64,000 nucleotides of DNA from CAWKDG01 sp963848355 (GCA_963848355.1 CAWKDG010000002.1:580829-644828), one strand, 5' to 3'. Numbered from the stretch's first letter, positions 17,627-27,015 are shown. Notes: a model not told the origin generated them from the letters alone. Numbers and translations: made by a program.

Positions 17627-18214
17627 TCAGCCTGCAGAGGTGTCGTTGAAGGACCGGAGAACGGGCCCGTCGACGCCCCACCCCACACGCGAGAGCGACG
17701 CCGTCGACAGGTGGAGCCTCCACGCCAGGTCGTCACCGGCGCCGAGCGCCCAGGCCACGGCCGCCTTGATGGGCGACACATGGCTGACGACCACGACGTC
17801 TCCGCCGGCCCGGGCCCCCGAACCGGGGCGGGCGAAGAGCTCCTCGCAGGCGCTGCGCACCCGCACCCCGACCTCGGCCAGGGTCTCACCCCCCGGGGGA
17901 CGGAAGAACGGATCGGAGCGCCAGCGGCCCCAGACCTCGGCGGGGACGGCACTGACGGGCTCACCTTCGAGCTCGCCGTAGTCGACCTCGGTCCAGCGCT
18001 CGTCCACCTCGATGGGGAGGCCCAGCGCGAGCGCCTCGGCCGTCTCCCGGGCCCGTCCGAGCGGGCTGCTGATCAGTCTGCCGGCCCCGGCGAGCAGCGG
18101 GGAGAGGAGCGCCACCTGGGACCGGCCGTGCTCGGTGAGCGGCGACGGCGCCCGGCCCGACAGCCGCCCCTCGGCGTTGGCCGCCGACTGGCCGTGACGA
18201 ACCAGGACGAGCAC
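17627..18214 (-). CDS. Histidine phosphatase (phosphoglycerate mutase family)
   Basis: 195 residues. LVLVRHGQSAANAEGRLSG is the catalytic RHG motif, SPLGRARETAEAL the second Arg, YGELEGEP the conserved acid and VVVSHVSPIKAAVAWAL the second catalytic His. Members act as phosphatases or mutases on varied small substrates. It begins 10 bp after the zinc-ribbon gene's stop and likely shares its transcript, an arrangement (NUDIX, zinc ribbon, phosphatase) seen in many actinobacteria, where this gene may belong to RNase H/cobalamin-type phosphatases. Exact substrate not assigned. Confidence 0.82.
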   Translation of the reverse strand: MLVLVRHGQSAANAEGRLSGRAPSPLTEHGRSQVALLSPLLAGAGRLISSPLGRARETAEALALGLPIEVDERWTEVDYGELEGEPVSAVPAEVWGRWRSDPFFRPPGGETLAEVGVRVRSACEELFARPGSGARAGGDVVVVSHVSPIKAAVAWALGAGDDLAWRLHLSTASLSRVGWGVDGPVLRSFNDTSAG

Positions 18215-18224
18215 GGCGACGCCG

Positions 18225-18986
18225 TCACCTGACCAGGATGCGACCGCACTGGTCGCAGGTGATCACTTCGTCGGGCGGAGCCTTGCGGATGCGATCGACC
18301 TCCATGGCCGGAAGGGCGAGATGGCACCCGCTGCACGACCCCCCCACCAGTCGGGCCGCTCCCGTCCCCGCCGACGTGGTGCGCAGGCGCTCGTAGCGGG
18401 TCAGGAGATCGGCGGGCACGGTGGCGGCCGCGGCCAGACGGGCCTCGCCCTGCGCGGCGATATCGGCGTCGATCTTCGCCACGGCCTCGGCGATGGCCTC
18501 CCGGAGGCGGTCGCGGTCCTGGCGCAGCGCCGCTCGCTCGGTCTCGGCCGTCGCCAGCTCGCCGTCGAGGGGCTCCAGGGCCTCCATGATCTCGATTTCA
18601 CGGTCCTCGAGCTCGGAGATGTGTCGCTTCAGGTGTTTGACTTCGTCGTCCATGGCCTGGAGGTCGCGGGCGGCCGACACCTGGCCGCCGTACATCCGCC
18701 GCTCCAGCTCCGTCCGGCGCGCCCGCGACACCTCGATCTGTTCCTCCAGGGCCGCCTGGCGCACGCCGAGCTCGTCGCGACCGGCCTGGACCTCGGCCGC
18801 CCGGCTCTCGAGCCCGGCCAGGCGGCCCTCGACCCCGGCCAGCTCCGACTGTTCGGGCAGGGAGGACCGACGGTGGCGCAGTTGGTCGACGGCGGTGTCG
18901 TGGTCCTGGACCTCGAGCAGGCGCTCGAAGACGGAGCGGGGGGCGGGGGCGTCGTCGCCGGTGTCGTGCGCCTCGTCCTCCGTCAC
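18225..18986 (-). CDS. Coiled-coil zinc-ribbon protein (DUF164/CT398-type)
   Basis: 253 residues: a long charged coiled coil (about 20-190, including RRTELERRMYGGQVSAARDL and QAMDDEVKHLKRHISELEDR) ending in a C4 zinc ribbon, GGSCSGCHLALP with EVITCDQCGRILVR. This is the conserved DUF164 family found across bacteria, thought to be a scaffold or nucleic-acid-associated protein. A GGAGGG Shine-Dalgarno stands before GTG 18986. It lies between the NUDIX and histidine phosphatase genes on one strand. Confidence 0.85.
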   Translation of the reverse strand: MTEDEAHDTGDDAPAPRSVFERLLEVQDHDTAVDQLRHRRSSLPEQSELAGVEGRLAGLESRAAEVQAGRDELGVRQAALEEQIEVSRARRTELERRMYGGQVSAARDLQAMDDEVKHLKRHISELEDREIEIMEALEPLDGELATAETERAALRQDRDRLREAIAEAVAKIDADIAAQGEARLAAAATVPADLLTRYERLRTTSAGTGAARLVGGSCSGCHLALPAMEVDRIRKAPPDEVITCDQCGRILVR

Positions 18987-19016
18987 CGGCCCTCCCTGCC
19001 GTCGTCCGCACTCCGA

Positions 19017-19576
19017 TCATGGCCCGTCCCCGACCCGTCGCCCTCGCGGCCGGGTCCGGAGGACACCTCGGGCTGGCGTCCGGGCCACCTCGAGCGCTCC
19101 GACCAGCGCGGCGTCGGCCACGGCCAGGGCCTCGTCCCAGGCGTACCACCGGGCTTCGGGACTCTCGTCCGGCGGCGGGCTCGGATCCTCGTCCGGCGCC
19201 AACAGGAAGTACCGGAGGTCGAGATGGGTGTGGCCCTTGGCCGCATCGTGGACGTCGAGGTGGATGAGGCGCGGACCGTCGGCGGGATGGTGGAGAACCA
19301 GCCCGGTCTCCTCCTCGGATTCGCGGCAGGGCGGCGTCCCAGGGGGACTCGTGCGGGTCGATGTGACCGCCGGGTTGCATCCATCGGTGGAGGCGCTTGT
19401 GCAGATGCAGGACCGTTCCCCGCCGGCCGACGACGACGGCCGATCCGGTCACGTGGACGGGGTCGGCCTCCTCGTCGAAGGGCCGGGGCAGGCTGTCGAG
19501 GGAGTCGAGGATCCGGGTCCGGGCGTCGGCCTCCCGGTCGTCGGCCGACCGTGTGTCCACGCACCGCCGCCCGCAC
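19017..19576 (-). CDS. NUDIX hydrolase, frame broken twice
   Basis: Reconstructed across two one-base gains: an extra G near 19545 and an extra C near 19333. The pieces join as VRAAVRGHTVADDREADART, then VHVTGSAVVVGRRGTVLHLH, the NUDIX box start QPGGHIDPHESPWDAAL, and its second half RESEEETGLVL, then LDLRYFLLAPDEDPSPPPDE to the stop at 19017. The Glu-rich REsEEeTGL box binds the metal. It would hydrolyse a nucleoside diphosphate linked to another group. Start GTG 19576 is a guess. It leads the zinc-ribbon and phosphatase genes. Confidence 0.7.
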
Positions 19577-19884
19577 CGTCTCGACGAGACCGGGCGGCCA
19601 GCGGCGTTCCTCTCGCTGCTGGCCGGCGCCTGGCGACACGCGTGCATCCCTAGCACACGGCGACGGGTCGCCACCCGACCTCCGACGGTCCCGGACTCCG
19701 CCGGGGTCCGACCGGTCCCGGCGTCGGTGGGTCGGCTCCCCGGAAACGCCCCCGTCGCACCCGGGAGAAAAGTCGGGGCGACGCGACGGGAGTTGACGCA
19801 GAGAGTGGCTAAAATGCACAGTTCAGCCGATGCAGTCATACCGCCGACGCGACGACAGCGCGGCAACGGGGGGCAAGTACAGCG

Positions 19885-20409
19885 ATGGGCCAGTTCTCAG
19901 AAGCATTCGACCGATTCGTCGCGGCCGATCCCCTGGAGCTCCTCGAGGTCACCACCCGGCCCCGCAGCGGCCGGACCGGTGAGGACGACAAGAGTGCACG
20001 AAAGGCCGCCCCCGGACGCAGTCAACCGGGCATGAGCGCTGACTCGCTCAGTCGGATCCTGAAGACCGCCGAAGGTTCCGTGGTGGCGGCCGGCAGCTCC
20101 GACGCCGCCATCACCAAGCTGGCCCGGGAGCTGGTGCGCGATCCCAAGGACGGGGTCCGGGCGCTCAAGCGGTGGGGCCGCAAGGCGAAGAAGAACCCGC
20201 ACAAGGCCATGGGGGCGCTGGCCACATTCGGCGAGGTGCTGAAACGGGCCGTCGCCCTGCTGCGGTGCATTCCCCAGAAGTTCGGGAACATCATCGAGGC
20301 GTTCAAGGATGCCGCCGCCGCGGTGGCCGTCGCCCTCAAGGCGTCGAGCTTCTCCCTCACCTTCGATCTGCCCCGGACCATCTCGCTCGGCTTCTCCTGG
20401 ACGTCCTGA
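19885..20409 (+). CDS. Hypothetical protein with basic middle and amphipathic tail
   Basis: 174 residues, no family recognised. N-terminal part is acidic (FDRFVAADPLELLEVTTRP), the middle strongly basic (RALKRWGRKAKKNPHKAMGA), and the last 55 residues are Ala/Phe-rich (FKDAAAAVAVALKASSFSLT, RTISLGFSWTS), suggesting membrane association. TAAAAT near 19809 may be a -10 element but spacing to a -35 is poor. Codon use looks like its neighbours. It stands alone between the NUDIX operon (divergent) and a Dabb gene (convergent). Confidence 0.55.
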   Translation: MGQFSEAFDRFVAADPLELLEVTTRPRSGRTGEDDKSARKAAPGRSQPGMSADSLSRILKTAEGSVVAAGSSDAAITKLARELVRDPKDGVRALKRWGRKAKKNPHKAMGALATFGEVLKRAVALLRCIPQKFGNIIEAFKDAAAAVAVALKASSFSLTFDLPRTISLGFSWTS

Positions 20410-20450
20410 GACCGGAACCCCTGGGACCAGAGCCTTGAGGTATCGGGGGG

Positions 20451-21146
20451 TCAGGGCGCGGCGCCGTCGAGCTCGTAGTGCAGGCCGACCGCCCGTTCGA
20501 TGATGCCGTTGCTCCACCCGTCCCACCCTCGTCGTTCGGCGTCGGCCAGAGGTGAGGCACCGTCGCGGTACGCGTCGACGGCGGCGAGGTCGCCGAATCC
20601 CTGCTCCCACAGATGGGTCCAACGGGGGCGCCCGGTGATCGGGGTGACGCCGTCGAACCATGCCGGCCCCAGCGTGTTGGCGCCGACGACGGACAGGATC
20701 ATCCGATCGTCGTCCGCCGGCGCGTCACCGAGGGTGCGGGCCAGCCGATCGATCTCCGCCGGAGAGGCGCGACGGTCGAGACGCAGGAGGACCAGCCGGC
20801 GCACGCCACCGGCCATGGCGAAGGCGGGGCCGTCGCAGTGGTAGCCGACCAACCCGGCGCCGAGGTCGTTGTCGACCACCACCCGTTCGGGGGAGTCGTT
20901 CAGGAGAGAGCGATCGAGGACGTCGGCGTGATACGGGTGGACCATGTACCGCTGGTACGCCTCCGGTGAGGCGAAGGCGTGCTCCCAGACGAGTTGGGCG
21001 GGCGCATCCGAGAGGTTCCATCCCACCCGGGAGTGCAGAACCTCGGGGATGAACTCCCCGCACCGCCGGCACGCGGTGGCCAGGGCCCGGACGCGATCGG
21101 CGGCGGCGCCGGCGGCCACGGAATAGATCTCAAAACGCCGGAGCAC
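20451..21146 (-). CDS. Dabb (stress-responsive A/B barrel) domain protein
   Basis: 231 residues. LSDAPAQLVWEHAFASPEAY followed by QRYMVHPYHADVLDRSLL is the dimeric alpha/beta-barrel (Dabb) signature. The second half (THLWEQGFGDLAAVDAYRDG) looks like a further copy of the same fold, so the protein may be a two-domain barrel. GTG 21146 follows GGAGGAGC. Function unknown; such proteins are enzymes of aromatic or alkyl-phenol metabolism, or haem- and ligand-binding proteins. The next gene upstream, 55 bp away, is also barrel-like. Confidence 0.65.
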   Translation of the reverse strand: MLRRFEIYSVAAGAAADRVRALATACRRCGEFIPEVLHSRVGWNLSDAPAQLVWEHAFASPEAYQRYMVHPYHADVLDRSLLNDSPERVVVDNDLGAGLVGYHCDGPAFAMAGGVRRLVLLRLDRRASPAEIDRLARTLGDAPADDDRMILSVVGANTLGPAWFDGVTPITGRPRWTHLWEQGFGDLAAVDAYRDGASPLADAERRGWDGWSNGIIERAVGLHYELDGAAP

Positions 21147-21200
21147 GAAAAGCTCCTCCCCCGGTCCTCCCGAGCGGTGGCGGTGTGGGACACCGGCCGA

Positions 21201-21518
21201 TCATGGTGGTGAGAAGGCGACGCGATAGTAGAAACGACGCGTACCCCCTGTCCGCAGACCGGCGACGCGATCGGCGTACTCGTACCAGCGCGGGTCGAGG
21301 ACGAGATTCCTGCGGATGACGTTCCAGTGGGCGTGGTCGTCGAAGGCCCAGACGATCTGGACATCCACGGGCGCGTCGATCTCGGTCGACGTCGTGGCGC
21401 ACGACACGAAGGAGGCCCCCGCATCGGTCATGACGGGCACGCCCAGATGCTCGACGGCGTCGAGGTACGGAGCCAGACAGTGGGGCTCGACCTCGATGGT
21501 GTCGATGACGTAGGCCAT
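21201..21518 (-). CDS. Small NIPSNAP/Dabb-like protein
   Basis: 105 residues from ATG 21518 with GGAG eleven bases upstream. IDTIEVEPHCLAPYLDAVEH, FVSCATTSTEIDAPVDVQIV and WAFDDHAHWNVIRRNLVLDP show the beta-alpha-beta ferredoxin-like layout with a Trp-His pair common to NIPSNAP and Dabb proteins. It shares strand and probably a transcript with the Dabb gene downstream, so the two may act in one pathway. Substrate unknown. Confidence 0.6.
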   Translation of the reverse strand: MAYVIDTIEVEPHCLAPYLDAVEHLGVPVMTDAGASFVSCATTSTEIDAPVDVQIVWAFDDHAHWNVIRRNLVLDPRWYEYADRVAGLRTGGTRRFYYRVAFSPP

Positions 21519-21687
21519 GCTCTTCTCCGCCGTTGCTCCCCCGCCGTGGGAGCACGAGCGCTCACGGTAACAGCAGCATGAGGGCGACGCCCGGACCGAC
21601 AGACCATCCCGGCCCCCGCCGACCAGCACCCCTGCACTGCGGCGAATTATGTCCGAAAGCGGACCATCGAGAGCAGGAGCGCATCCT

Positions 21688-22446
21688 ATGACCACGACGT
21701 CGTCCTCTTTTGTACGCGCCTCGCGTTGGGCCGGCGTCCTCGTCGGCCTCGTGCTGCTCGGAACGGTCCTCGCCGCGTGCGGCAGCTCGAACAATTCGGC
21801 GACGACGACAACCACTTCCGCCTCGGCGACGAGCAGCGCCACGACGAGCCCGTCGACGTCGGGCTCCTCGTCGTTGAGCAAGCTCGAATCCCTGTCCTCG
21901 ACGATCCAAGGAGCAGAGAAGGCGACGTTCAAGTCCGTCTACACGATCACCAACGCGGGGATGACCCAGACGGTGACCATCGAGCAGAGCCCACCGAAGT
22001 CCCTCTTCATCACGAAGGGCGGCAGCGTGATCGACACGGGCACCGCCACGTATTTCTGCTCGACCACCTCCACCCCGGAGACCTGCATCTCCGAGGGGTC
22101 GTCGAACCCCCTGGCGTCGCTTGTCGCCATCTTCAGCCCGGCGACCGTACTGGCCGGTCTGAGGGAGGCGCAGGCCGAGGCCGGCGCCCATGCCGCCGGG
22201 TACAGCCTGTCGTTCTCGTCCGGGTCCTACGCCGGCCAGAGCACGACGTGCGCCAACATCAGTGGCGCCGGACATACGGCCAAGTACTGCGTCACGAAGC
22301 AGGGCATCCTCGCCTACGTCAGTTCCAACAGCGGCGGCTCCTTCGCCCTCACGAGCTACTCCTCCTCCCCGCCGGCCAGCGACTTCGCCCTTCCGGCGGG
22401 CGCCACGGTGGAGACCATCCCGACGGGGGTTCCCGGTACCCCCTGA
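21688..22446 (+). CDS. Lipoprotein of unknown function
   Basis: 252 residues. ATG 21688 has AGGAG upstream. Signal peptide VRASRWAGVLVGLVLLGTVL ends in the lipobox LAAC (Cys about residue 31), followed by a Ser/Thr linker of about 45 residues. The mature domain (FKSVYTITNAGMTQTVTIEQ and SPPKSLFITKGGSVIDTGTA, then YFCSTTSTPETCISEG) resembles the beta-rich LppX/LolA-like lipid-binding lipoproteins of actinobacteria but is not clearly any one of them. It would sit on the outer face of the membrane. Convergent with the iron ABC operon. Confidence 0.65.
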   Translation: MTTTSSSFVRASRWAGVLVGLVLLGTVLAACGSSNNSATTTTTSASATSSATTSPSTSGSSSLSKLESLSSTIQGAEKATFKSVYTITNAGMTQTVTIEQSPPKSLFITKGGSVIDTGTATYFCSTTSTPETCISEGSSNPLASLVAIFSPATVLAGLREAQAEAGAHAAGYSLSFSSGSYAGQSTTCANISGAGHTAKYCVTKQGILAYVSSNSGGSFALTSYSSSPPASDFALPAGATVETIPTGVPGTP

Positions 22447-22464
22447 TCGTCGGGGACGCAACTG

Positions 22465-22481
22465 ACGGGGTCAGGCCCCGT
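22465..22481. terminator. Possible bidirectional terminator hairpin
   Basis: ACGGGG-TCAGG-CCCCGT, a 6-bp perfect stem with a 5-nt loop between convergent genes. No T-run follows on either strand, so intrinsic termination is uncertain. Confidence 0.35.
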
Positions 22482-23541
22482 GATCGCCGGAAAGCTCGGG
22501 CCACGCCAGCACGGGCCCATGGGCCGTGACGGTCACGTCGGTGCCGGGGGCCAGCGCCAGACCACCGTCGGTGCGGGCCACGATCTCCCCGAGGCCTGAC
22601 GACGGGTCGGGCACCACCCGCATGACCGTGTCATGCCCGTGGAACTGTGACTCGAGGACGCGGGCGGCCAGGCCGCCGGCGTCGTGGCCGGGCCGGATCT
22701 CGACCTGCTCGGGCCGCACCATGACGACAGCCGGGGTCAGGTGGCCCACGCGGGCCGACCCCGAGCGCAGCGGGTGCGTGCCGAGAGGCGTCGACGCCAC
22801 GTCGTTCTCCACCGAGCCGTTGATGAGATTGGCGTCGCCCAGGAACTCGGCCATGGCCGCGTCCACCGGGTGCTCGTACAGCTCTTGGGGCGTGCCGGTC
22901 TGACCGATGCGACCGTCACGGATGACGGCGACGACGTCGGCCATGGAGAGAGCCTCGTCCTGATCGTGGGTGACCAACACGGCGGTGGTCCCGGCCTCCC
23001 GCAGAACTCGGCGCACGTCGGCTCGGACACTGGCCCGCAGTCCGGCGTCGAGCGAGGAGAACGGTTCGTCGAGGAGCACCACTTCCGGTTCGATGGCCAG
23101 CGCGCGCGCCAGCGCCACCCGTTGTTGCTGACCCCCCGACAGCTGGTGGGGATAGTGGTCGACCATGTCCCCGAGCCCCACCATGTCGGCCAGTCGTGCG
23201 ATCCGCCCGTCGCCGCGTTCGTGGCGCGACAGGCCGAAGGCGATGTTCTTGTCCACCGTCAGATGAGGGAACAGGGCGCCCTCCTGCGGGACGTAGCCGA
23301 TGCCACGCTCCTCCGGTGGGAGGTAGTGGCGCCCGTCCTCCACCACCCGGTCGCCCAGGGTGATGACGCCACGATCGGAACGCTCGAACCCGGCCAGCAC
23401 CCGGAGCAACGTCGTCTTGCCGCTGCCCGAGGGCCCCAGGATGGCCGTGAGCGAACCTTCGGGGACGATGAGCTCGATCCCCCTCAGAACCGACTGGCTC
23501 CCGAAGGCCTTGTGGAGATCGGTGGCGGCCAGTCGGGTCAT
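22471..23541 (-). CDS. fbpC: Ferric iron ABC transporter ATP-binding protein
   Basis: 356 residues. Walker A GPSGSGKTTLLR, Q-loop YVPQEGALFPHLTVDKNIA, signature LSGGQQQRVALARALA, Walker B VVLLDEPFSSLD and H-loop VTHDQDEALSMAD are all present, and a C-terminal TOBE-like regulatory domain (VVMVRPEQVEIRPG) follows. It energises Fe(III) uptake. Its ATG overlaps the permease stop (ATGA at 23538-23541), showing translational coupling. It is the last gene of the operon starting at 27015. PotA-like or molybdate transporters are alternatives, but the iron-type binding protein in the operon favours iron. Confidence 0.85.
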   Translation of the reverse strand: MTRLAATDLHKAFGSQSVLRGIELIVPEGSLTAILGPSGSGKTTLLRVLAGFERSDRGVITLGDRVVEDGRHYLPPEERGIGYVPQEGALFPHLTVDKNIAFGLSRHERGDGRIARLADMVGLGDMVDHYPHQLSGGQQQRVALARALAIEPEVVLLDEPFSSLDAGLRASVRADVRRVLREAGTTAVLVTHDQDEALSMADVVAVIRDGRIGQTGTPQELYEHPVDAAMAEFLGDANLINGSVENDVASTPLGTHPLRSGSARVGHLTPAVVMVRPEQVEIRPGHDAGGLAARVLESQFHGHDTVMRVVPDPSSGLGEIVARTDGGLALAPGTDVTVTAHGPVLAWPELSGDHGA

Positions 23542-25130
23542 GTCGCAGCGGTGGCCTTGGTGGGAAGCCGGTTGAACCACCGGCCGAGGAGGTAGCTGGG
23601 GATCACGGCGATGACCACCATCAGTGTCGCGTACGGTGCGGCCGCCGCGTACGACTGGGCCGTCGTGAACGCCCAGAACTGGGTGGCCAGGGTCTGGGCC
23701 CCGGTGGGGATGAGGATCAGGGTCGAGGTCAGCTCCGTGACCGCTGACAGGAAGACCAGACAGAAGGCGGCGGCCAGCCCCGGCGTGACCAGGCGGAGGG
23801 TGACGCGCCACAGGACCGTCCACGGGCGGCACCCGAGAGCCCGGGCCATCTCTTCGAGCCCCGTCGGCGCCTGGGCCACCGACGCCCGCACCGCCACCAG
23901 GGCCAGCGGGAAGAACAGGATGGCGTAGGCCAGGACGAGCAGGGGACTGCGCTGGTACAGCGAGGGGGCGTAGTGCTCGGAGAAGTAGACGATGGACAGG
24001 GCGATGACGATCCCGGGAAGGGCCAGGACGAGGAAGGTGCTGCGCTCGAGCATCATCGTGGTCCGGCCCGGGTGGCGCACCGACAGCAGCGCCACCGGCA
24101 GCGCCGCCACCGTGGCCAGCGCGGCGGCGGCGGCGCTGTAGCCGGCACTGTGCCATGCCGCCGATGACAGCGAGGCGGCGGCGGGAAGCGACGTCCGGCC
24201 GCCCTGGAAGAGCCAGTAGACGAGGGCTCCGACGGGAACGCCGAGGGCCAGGAGGGCGAGGAGGGTGAAACCGGCGAGGACGGGCACGGTGACCCGACCC
24301 AGGCGGTGCGGAGGACGGACCCGGGCCACCTGGGGACCCGACCGGCTCGTGCGGGCCCGACCCCGGGCGAAGCCGTCAGCCGTGAGCAGCACGAGACCGA
24401 GCAGGACCAGGACGAGGGCCAGGCCGCAAGCGGCGGCGGGATCGAAGCCGTCGTTGAATTCGGTGAAGATCTCGGTCGTGAACGTCTGGAAGCGGAGGAT
24501 CTCGAACGCCCCGTACTCGGCCAGCAGTGCCAACGACACCAGCAGGCAACCACCGAGCACGGCCGAGCGCGCCTGCGCCAGCGTGACCCGGAGAAAGGTC
24601 CGCGTGCGGCCGAGGCCGAGACTGCGGGCCACCTCCTCCTGACCGGGGTCGGCGCCACGGAAACTGGCGGCGACGGGCAGATAGACGAGCGGATAGACGG
24701 CGAGGGTCATGACGAGCGTGGCACCGATGAAACCGTGCAGCGACGGGTCGATCGACACCCAGCCGAAGCTCACGACGAAGTCAGGGATGGCCACGGGAAT
24801 GACGACGAGCACGGCCCACACCCGTCGCCCGGGGAGATCGGTCATCTCGACGAACCAGGCCGCCGCCGTGCCGATCACCGCCGAGGCCAGCGTGACCACC
24901 ACGCACAGCCGGACGGTGTTCCACAACAGCATCGCCGTCAGTTGCCGGAACAGCAGCATCGACAAGTGGGACCAACCCACCTGGTGCGCCTGCAGGAGAA
25001 GGAACACGAGAGGGAGGATCAACACACCGGCGACGAGGGCACTGACGAGGACCAGGGTCCGCGGGTACCGGCGGTGCACCGCCGGTACCGTCGGCGTCGG
25101 TGGGGCGTGGGTCGCCGTCGGAACGGTCAT
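23538..25130 (-). CDS. fbpB: Ferric iron ABC transporter permease
   Basis: 530 residues, a tandem fused permease with about 12 membrane helices. Two EAA-type cytoplasmic loops are seen: EEVARSLGLGRTRTFLRVTL (first half) and LEEMARALGCRPWTVLWRVT (second half). This doubled architecture is standard for FbpB. It forms the membrane channel for Fe(III) delivered by the binding protein. A methyltransferase gene ends 22 bp upstream of its start, and the ATPase gene overlaps its end. Confidence 0.87.
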   Translation of the reverse strand: MTVPTATHAPPTPTVPAVHRRYPRTLVLVSALVAGVLILPLVFLLLQAHQVGWSHLSMLLFRQLTAMLLWNTVRLCVVVTLASAVIGTAAAWFVEMTDLPGRRVWAVLVVIPVAIPDFVVSFGWVSIDPSLHGFIGATLVMTLAVYPLVYLPVAASFRGADPGQEEVARSLGLGRTRTFLRVTLAQARSAVLGGCLLVSLALLAEYGAFEILRFQTFTTEIFTEFNDGFDPAAACGLALVLVLLGLVLLTADGFARGRARTSRSGPQVARVRPPHRLGRVTVPVLAGFTLLALLALGVPVGALVYWLFQGGRTSLPAAASLSSAAWHSAGYSAAAAALATVAALPVALLSVRHPGRTTMMLERSTFLVLALPGIVIALSIVYFSEHYAPSLYQRSPLLVLAYAILFFPLALVAVRASVAQAPTGLEEMARALGCRPWTVLWRVTLRLVTPGLAAAFCLVFLSAVTELTSTLILIPTGAQTLATQFWAFTTAQSYAAAAPYATLMVVIAVIPSYLLGRWFNRLPTKATAAT

Positions 25131-25152
25131 GACCGGGAGGACCGCATGCCGA

Positions 25153-25944
25153 CTAGGCCCGCCGGCCCCAGGCCGAGATCATGGGGGGCTGAGACAGGTC
25201 GAGGAGACCGGCGTCGACATGGGCGAGATGACGGCCGAGCTCCTCGGCCGTGGCCACCCCGTGGGCCATGAGGTCGTTGGCGATCAGGGCCATCGTCGCC
25301 CTCTCGAGTTGGGCACACGCAGGAAGAGCCACGGGGAAGTAGGCGTCGGCCGCCACGTCGACGAGACCGGCGTCACGCAGCAGGCGGGGGAGCTTGCGCC
25401 CGTAGGCCAGATCGACGCCACGCTCGGCCAACAACGCCCGGAATCCGGTCCGCAGGGTGTTGGCCAGTTCGTCGGCCGGGCCCACGGGGTCCAGCGAGCT
25501 CAACGGCTGCAACGCCGGATCGGCATCCTCGACGAGGAGCCAGCCGCCGGGACGAAGCGCTGCGACCATCGACCGGAGGGCGGCATCGCGGTCTTGCAGG
25601 TGGACGAGGACGAGGCGGGCATGGACGAGGTCGAACGTCTCCGACGGGGCGGCCTCGCCGGCCACGTCGTGGCGCCGCACTTCGACGACATCACCGGCCG
25701 CCTCCTGCGCCCACGACACGTCGATGTCGGTGGCCAGGACCCGACCACCGGGACCCACGCGGGAGGACAGCCACCGCACCACGGAGACCCCGCCGGCACC
25801 GACTTCCCAGCAGTGCCATCCGGCGTCGATGCCGAGATCGTCGATGTGTCGGAAGGTGGACAGGTCGAAGAGGGTGGAGAGCGCCGCGAAGCGGTCTCCG
25901 GCGGCGTCAGCCTGATTGTCCAGAAGGTAGCCCTCATCGCCCAC
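25153..25944 (-). CDS. SAM-dependent class I methyltransferase embedded in the iron operon
   Basis: 263 residues from GTG 25944, with AAAGG upstream. YLLDNQADAAGDRFAALSTL then WHCWEVGAGGVSVVRWLSSR is SAM motif I, followed by GGRVLATDIDVSW (acidic ribose contact), FDLVHARLVLVHLQDRDAAL and LRPGGWLLVEDADP. The family is a common actinobacterial one of unknown substrate. It lies 34 bp after the binding-protein gene and 22 bp before the permease gene, so it is almost certainly co-transcribed and iron-regulated. It might modify a siderophore-like chelator or another iron-response molecule (inference). Confidence 0.78.
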   Translation of the reverse strand: MGDEGYLLDNQADAAGDRFAALSTLFDLSTFRHIDDLGIDAGWHCWEVGAGGVSVVRWLSSRVGPGGRVLATDIDVSWAQEAAGDVVEVRRHDVAGEAAPSETFDLVHARLVLVHLQDRDAALRSMVAALRPGGWLLVEDADPALQPLSSLDPVGPADELANTLRTGFRALLAERGVDLAYGRKLPRLLRDAGLVDVAADAYFPVALPACAQLERATMALIANDLMAHGVATAEELGRHLAHVDAGLLDLSQPPMISAWGRRA

Positions 25945-25978
25945 GACTGGCGCCTTTCGAGAACACGGTACGGATGAA

Positions 25979-27015
25979 TCAGAGGAGCTGAACTTTCTGG
26001 AGAAGGGCGATCGCCGCCGACCCGTCACCCAGTTGGGCGATGCCGATCGGGTTGGGCTGCAGGGTGTCGAAGGGCCGAAGACCCTGTGCCGTCGTCACTC
26101 CCGATCCCAACGGGTACTCGTAGCTCTGGCTGTGGGCGATGATCTCCTGACCCTGTTTGCTCACGATGAAAGCGAGAAAACGCTGGGCCTCCGGCTTGTG
26201 CTTGCTCGACGCCAGAACGGCGGCGCCGGACACGTCGATGACGTAGCCGGGATCATAGGGCGCAAAGTAGGCGATGGCCGAGTGCATGTTGGCGGCGCCG
26301 ACCGCGTAACGCTCCCGGTACCAGTAGTAATGGTTGATGATCCCGATGGCGGCCTGGCCCTGGTTGACCATGGAGGTGATCGTCTCGTTGTCGGGATAGA
26401 TGTGGTCTCCGGCGTTGATCTTGACCGCCTGAAGCCATGCCAGGGCGGCCGCTTTGCCGTGGGTCTTCACGATCGAGGTGACGATGGGCTGAAAATCGGT
26501 CTCACCCGCCGCCAATGCCAGTTTCCCCCGCCACTTGGGGTCCGCCAATTGCATGACAGAGGTGGGGAGCTGATCCGGCTTCACGAGGTCGGTGTTGTAG
26601 ATGAGGACACTCACCCGGGCGGTCACGCCGACCCAGTCCCCCTTCGGTGAGTTGTACTTGGTCGGGACGTGCGCCAGCGTGGACGGGTCGACGGCGGTCA
26701 GCAGTCCCCGCTCCTGGAGGTACTCGAGGGCGGGGGAATTCTCGGTGTAGATCACATCGGCCGGAGACCGCGCCCCTTCCTGGACGATCTGGTTGGCGAA
26801 GACGTCCTCGTCGTTGCTGCGGACGTTCACGTGGATCCCCGTCTGCTTCTCGAAAGCGGTGACGAGCGAGGCGGTGGTCTGGACGTGTTGGCCGTTGTAC
26901 AGCGTGATCGACGGCGCCGAGGACGCCGGTCCCCCACCGCAGGCCGAGAGGATCAGGGCCGGGAGCAAGCGACGGCCACAGCCACGACGGTCCTTGTGCC
27001 GGTCGCTGCCCTCAT
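25979..27015 (-). CDS. fbpA: Ferric iron ABC transporter substrate-binding lipoprotein, one frameshift in signal peptide
   Basis: ATG 27015 follows GGAG. MRAATGTRTVVAVAVA then, after restoring one missing base near 26970, LLPALILSACGGG gives a lipoprotein signal with lipobox LSAC. The mature protein (ITLYNGQHVQTTASLVTAFE, DVIYTENSPALEYLQERG, and IGIINHYYWYRERYA with the paired tyrosines that bind Fe(III) in FbpA) is about 320 residues. It captures ferric iron outside the membrane and passes it to FbpB. It is the first gene of the operon; a palindromic operator lies 64 bp upstream. Confidence 0.85.

Noticed and set aside
14823..17981. Plus-strand open frame of over 1000 codons
   Set aside because: Only the part matching the haloalkane dehalogenase is meaningful; the rest is out-of-frame reading of the neighbouring phosphatase gene and antisense of others.
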